Below, piece by piece: positions 60,999 to 64,000 of a stretch of 64,000 nt of DNA. The DNA lies in NCBI RefSeq assembly GCF_015291705.1, contig NZ_CP030050.1, forward strand, positions 1,054,001 through 1,118,000. Direction: 5' to 3'. Within the stretch, counting starts at the first letter, position 1, and the number at the start of each line of letters is the position of its first letter. A program made the translations under genes and the position numbers. The stretch is from Bradyrhizobium arachidis. GTDB taxonomy: Bacteria > Pseudomonadota > Alphaproteobacteria > Rhizobiales > Xanthobacteraceae. Below the pieces are notes generated by a model, which was not told the origin of the DNA, did no database searches, and worked only from the letters and a program-made list of their open reading frames with translations.

Positions 60999-62399
60999 GT
61001 AATGGGCCCGATGATGTCAAGCCTCCCGAGTGAACGTCACGCCGCCGAGCTCATGCTTCTGTCCGTGGTCAACGCCTGGCCGCCACATCATGCTGTCAGA
61101 GGGAGCGGTGAGCCTATCTAGATGCGCGTGGTTCGTCAGATGACGACCACTGGCCGTGTAACGGCTTCACCGGATCCACCGTCCCGGCGACGGGACTTCG
61201 GGCACCGGGATTCAGATTATCCCGGTTGCGTTCTTGATCTCCTCCACGTCTTCTATGCTGCGATCGAGCCGACGTCAGTCCATCGATAAGTTGTGCCGTC
61301 GACCCAGATCCGATGCAGGATCACTGCGAGCTTGCGTGCCAGGGCGACTTTTGCGCGCTTCGAGCCACGCCGCTTGGCGATGTCCATTCCCCAGCGCTTC
61401 AGTTTTGAGAACCGCGTGATGCGCGATAGCAAAACGTTGGCGGCTTCATACAACACCGTGCGCACCGTCTCGTCGCCGGCCAACGTGATCCCGCCTGTGA
61501 CGTCCTTTTCTCCCGATTGGTATTTCTTTGGCGTAAGCCCGAACAGCGCACCTGCTGCCTTTGATTTCGCGATGCGATGAGGGTCATCAATCGCCGATTT
61601 GTAAGTAATGGCCACCAAGGGACCAACGCCTGGCACTGTCATAAGCCGGCGGCAGACTACGTCGTCACGCACAATTGCCAGCACAGCCTTGTGCAGCTTT
61701 CCATACTCTGCCTTCAAGGCCGATCTTGCCGAAAGCATCGCACTGTCAACGCGCTCCAACGTCGCCTGACCCGCAACCAACTCTCGGATCCGCGCTTCGA
61801 AATTCCTCCGCGTCACCGGGCCAACCTTCAGCCCGAAGCCGCGCAAAATTCCTCGGATACTTAATTCTACATCGATGAGCCGCCCGAGAAGCTGTTTGCG
61901 TGCGATCAGGAGGGCCCGGATCTCCTGCGCATCGACCGACTTTGCGTGTACCGGCCGAAACCATCCCATCCGGATCAACTGGGCGATCCCGCGCGCATCC
62001 TTGCGATCAGTCTTCACCGTCATCGCCGATAATGCGGCCTTCACATGCCGCGTTTCCAGCAGAACGGTTTCGAATCCTGCTTTTCTCAGCCCCGCATGCA
62101 ACCATTGCGACAGCGGTCCGGCCTCCAACTCGATCCGCTTCACTGCAAAGCCAAGCGCCTCAAAATACTCAGCTAAAGCGTCGGGTTCGCTCGCGACCTT
62201 CGCCTCCCTCAAGATTTTACCCTGGGCATCCACAACGCGGACGCTCGACAGTTCCAACGACACGTCAATTCCGGCATAATTCTCCACGGCTGTCCTCCGT
62301 CTCCAGATGCTTGGGGCCGACTCGCGTCGTGACCCCGTTTCACCATCTATCGGGGGACAGCCACCATGATGACCACTTGCTCGGATCAGGGCCCATTAC
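60999..62399 (-). mobile_element. IS110-family (IS1111-like) insertion sequence
   Basis: GTAATGGGCCC (60,999-61,009) and GGGCCCATTAC (62,389-62,399) are a perfect 11-bp inverted repeat enclosing one transposase gene, about 1.4 kb in all. Subterminal repeats of this size define the IS1111 branch of IS110. Exact ends are a few bases outside. The ligase-flank DNA at 2716-2804 seems to be an empty-site relative. Confidence 0.75.
61253..62287 (-). CDS. IS110-family transposase
   Basis: The 344 residues have the RuvC-like DEDD domain: AGIDVS (Asp 8), RIELEAGPLS (Glu 53-55), TVKTDRKDARGIAQLIRMGW (Asp 94 and Asp 97). The C-terminal transposase-20 domain has LMTVPGVGPLVAITYKSAID, GLTPKKYQSGEKDVTGGITL with the nucleophile Ser region and AANVLLSRI. 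The length is full and undamaged. IS110 enzymes act through a serine/DEDD recombinase guided by a bridge RNA from the element's non-coding end. Confidence 0.95.
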   Translation of the reverse strand: MENYAGIDVSLELSSVRVVDAQGKILREAKVASEPDALAEYFEALGFAVKRIELEAGPLSQWLHAGLRKAGFETVLLETRHVKAALSAMTVKTDRKDARGIAQLIRMGWFRPVHAKSVDAQEIRALLIARKQLLGRLIDVELSIRGILRGFGLKVGPVTRRNFEARIRELVAGQATLERVDSAMLSARSALKAEYGKLHKAVLAIVRDDVVCRRLMTVPGVGPLVAITYKSAIDDPHRIAKSKAAGALFGLTPKKYQSGEKDVTGGITLAGDETVRTVLYEAANVLLSRITRFSKLKRWGMDIAKRRGSKRAKVALARKLAVILHRIWVDGTTYRWTDVGSIAA

Positions 62400-62541
62400 C
62401 GCATCTAGGTCGCCTTGCGTGAACATCCAAGAATTCGAGACACTTTCTCACATCGCGTTCTCTTGCCGTTCGGCTGGCGTTCTCGTTGACCTTGGAAATA
62501 CAACCGGAAAACGCGATTGCGGTTGTATCCGAGAACGCGCT

Positions 62542-62566
62542 GGAACTCCGGCCGCGATTTTGCGTT
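62542..62566 (+). promoter_or_regulatory. EcfG-type promoter of the intact ligase
   Basis: GGAAC (62,542-62,546), 16 bases, CGTT (62,563-62,566), 79 bases before the GTG start. Exact, and conserved in the diverged left copy. Confidence 0.78.
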
Positions 62567-62595
62567 CGTGACTCATTGATTGAGGTAGGTAGACT

Positions 62596-62631
62596 GCCCG
62601 CTGTTGGCCCAAATCCGACGGCGGGCTTTTT
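62596..62631 (+). terminator. terminator-like leader hairpin before the ligase
   Basis: GCCCGC (62,596-62,601) pairs with GCGGGC (62,621-62,626); inside it GTTGG (62,603-62,607) pairs with CCGAC (62,615-62,619). Five T follow. It sits between the promoter and the start codon, so it could attenuate ligase expression, or be the end of an unseen short leader transcript. Confidence 0.6.
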
Positions 62632-62644
62632 GTGAGTTGCGTGA

Positions 62645-63571
62645 GTGGCAAAGCGTACCAAGACACCGGCACAAAAGCCGGCGGCTCCTCAGATGCCGGG
62701 GTTTATTGCGCCCCAGCTCGCGACCCTCAAGATGAAGGTGCCCTCGGGGGCTCAGTGGATTCACGAAGTCAAATACGACGGCTACCGCATTCAGCTTCGC
62801 ATCGACGGAGATGATCGTCGCGCCTACACGCGAAACGGCCACAACTGGGTCCACAAATTCTCCGTCATCGCCGGCGCCTTCGACGTCCGAGGTCAGGCGA
62901 TCGTTGACGGTGAGGTCGTCGTCGTCCATGAGGAGCGACCCAATTTCTCCGAGCTGCAGGCCGACCTCGCGAGAGGGAATCAGGATCGCTTAGTTTACTT
63001 CGCCTTCGATCTCTTGTGGCTTGATGGCCAAGACCTTCGGAAGCTTTCCCAGCTTGCCCGTAAGGAGCTGCTCAAGGAGCTAATCGAGAGCAATAACATC
63101 AAGGAGCCTACCCTCTACAGCGAACACCATGAAGGTGACGGGCAGGCGCTGTTCGAGGCAGCCAGCAGGCTGAAGTACGAGAGCATCATCTCCAAACGAG
63201 TGGATGCTCCTTACCGATCGGAGCGGGTTGAAGCGTGGCAGAAGATCAAGGTTGTCCAGAAGGGCAAATTCCCCGTTGTCGGTTTTATCAAAGACCCGTC
63301 AGGTGTTGCCGCTCTCTACCTCGGCAAACAGGAAGGCGGGGAGCTAGTTTATATGGGCAAGGTCGGCACGGGATGGGGCCGGACCACCTCGCGCAAGATC
63401 AGGGATGCACTCGATAGTGTAGTTAGCCCCAAGAGTAGATTGAGTAAGCAACTCAAGAAGCACAAGGCGACTTGGGTCGAGCCGAAGTTTGTTGCCGAAA
63501 TCGAGTATCGCGACATAACTTCCGAAGGACTGCTCCGCGCTAGCTCATTCAAAGGTCTAAGCCGGAAATAA
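62645..63571 (+). CDS. stand-alone LigD-type ATP-dependent DNA ligase
   Basis: GTG 62,645 is supported by the conserved leader. The 308 residues equal the ligase domain of LigD: HEVKYDGYRIQL (motif I, Lys 43), TRNGHNW, VDGEVVV, FDLLWLDGQDLR (121-132), YESIISKR (178-185, motif IV), EAWQKIK (motif V), and an OB-fold C-terminus (FIKDPSGVAALYLGKQ, WVEPKFVAEIEYRD). It seals double-strand breaks in Ku-dependent end joining in related bacteria; no Ku or polymerase domain is present here. EcfG-type promoter upstream. Confidence 0.93.
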   Translation: MAKRTKTPAQKPAAPQMPGFIAPQLATLKMKVPSGAQWIHEVKYDGYRIQLRIDGDDRRAYTRNGHNWVHKFSVIAGAFDVRGQAIVDGEVVVVHEERPNFSELQADLARGNQDRLVYFAFDLLWLDGQDLRKLSQLARKELLKELIESNNIKEPTLYSEHHEGDGQALFEAASRLKYESIISKRVDAPYRSERVEAWQKIKVVQKGKFPVVGFIKDPSGVAALYLGKQEGGELVYMGKVGTGWGRTTSRKIRDALDSVVSPKSRLSKQLKKHKATWVEPKFVAEIEYRDITSEGLLRASSFKGLSRK

Positions 63572-63633
63572 ACTTATGTTTCTGCGATCATCTGCACGCT
63601 GACGTACAAGCAATTCGTCAGAAGGAGCGTGCG

Positions 63634-63915
63634 ATGGGATTGAAGCGCAGGCGATTCAAGCAGACAGAGTCTCTCGAGACGCGGCTTGAGCAATTTGCCC
63701 AGGATATGCGTGAGCGCGCGGACGGAAAGCCTCCGGGCGACGAACGTAACGCCTTGCTCAAGCGAGCACGTAATGCAGATCAAGCAATCGACATCGAGCG
63801 GCAACTTCAGGGTCACCGAAAGAAAGATCTTTGTCTGTCGAATGCGCGGGAGCGGCCGTCGACGTCTCGATCATTGCCTAAGCTACTGCAGTTTAGATCA
63901 GATCGCCGCTCATAG
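63634..63915 (+). CDS. small charged protein, SLExRLEQFA family
   Basis: It follows the ligase by 62 bases. The first 56 residues (RFKQTESLETRLEQFAQDMR, DERNALLKRARNADQAIDIE) match the gene at 11,826, as does the DNA just upstream. The remaining tail (QLQGHRKKDLCLSNARERPS) is Arg/Ser-rich and probably out of the original frame; compare 31,273, which ends DWLRSPGQRP. Function unknown. No further gene is seen to the window end. Confidence 0.55.
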   Translation: MGLKRRRFKQTESLETRLEQFAQDMRERADGKPPGDERNALLKRARNADQAIDIERQLQGHRKKDLCLSNARERPSTSRSLPKLLQFRSDRRS

Positions 63916-64000
63916 ATCTGGAATCCGCTAGTTTGGGAGGGCGCCACCTTGAGGGTTGTCAGAGGAAAACGGTCGGGCTCAGGATAATGCGTGCCTATTG

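Larger units (their letters stand above)
62411..63112 (+). repeat. right copy of a segmental duplication (pair: 2804-3511)
   Basis: The same leader, stress promoter and ligase 5' half as at 2.8 kb. Here the gene is complete. It begins just outside the insertion sequence. Confidence 0.85.

Noticed and set aside
62645..63571. A complete end-joining (Ku plus LigD) locus
   Set aside because: No Ku gene and no LigD polymerase or phosphoesterase domain was found in the window; only ligase domains.
1..64000. CRISPR arrays, tRNA or rRNA genes
   Set aside because: No regularly spaced direct repeats and no cloverleaf or rRNA core sequence were recognised by eye; a tRNA scan would be decisive.

Overview
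The window looks like chromosomal or genomic-island DNA of a Bradyrhizobium-type alphaproteobacterium (Nitrobacteraceae). The grounds are high GC, a ROSE-type RNA thermometer in front of a small heat-shock gene, two COG2984-type substrate-binding proteins, many rhizobial small-protein families (DUF3606, DUF6894, DUF2934, DUF892, DUF3618, DUF1236), repeated stand-alone LigD-type ligase genes, and repeated promoters of the EcfG general-stress form (GGAAC, 16-17 bases, CGTT). No tRNA, rRNA or CRISPR was recognised, and no Ku, PhyR, NepR or EcfG gene lies in the window.

Layout. Positions 1-2.6 kb hold small secreted proteins and a LysR regulator divergent from a secreted NTF2-like protein. 2.7-4.7 kb is decayed repeat DNA: a damaged ligase copy joined to remnants of a small-gene cassette. 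4.7-11.1 kb (minus strand) is a compact operon: ABC ATPase, permease, GldG-like auxiliary protein, DUF4340 protein and HupE/UreJ-like membrane protein. A terminator separates it from an upstream lactonase-like metallo-beta-lactamase. 11.2-13.1 kb has a broken ybaK and small proteins. 13.6-15.3 kb is a heat-shock operon (RpoH-like promoter, ROSE leader, hsp20, four tightly packed small genes). 15.3-26.7 kb is a low-density zone of small genes, frameshifted remnants and dispersed repeats, with a substrate-binding protein at 16.2-17.1 kb.

From 26.7 to 59.3 kb is a dense stress region. It encodes an AI-2E-type permease, a divergent NRAMP protein, an HWE/HisKA_2 sensor kinase, an OprB-type porin, a four-gene DUF3618/holin-like envelope operon, a PolX protein with MOSC and small partners, PepSY-like, YflT-like, YidB and YeaQ-like stress proteins, a PHB-depolymerase-type esterase, a BrkB/YihY protein, a cupin/DUF3147 operon, two DUF892 ferritin-like proteins, a ROK-type kinase and a receiver-only response regulator. 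Two near-identical but broken LigD-type ligases (43.9 and 58.0 kb) lie in it. 59.9-64 kb contains a second substrate-binding protein, an IS1111/IS110-type element with 11-bp inverted repeats, and the only intact ligase, a diverged copy of the damaged one at 3.0 kb.

How it fits together: exact EcfG-type promoters precede genes at 26,987(-), 27,098(+), 31,273(+), 33,481(-), 54,268(-), 56,706(-), 59,068(+) and 62,645(+), with close variants before several others. The simplest reading is a general-stress regulon cluster for envelope, protein, metal and DNA-break protection, spread by segmental duplication and now partly decaying: about twenty genes or remnants carry frameshifts, internal stops or truncations.
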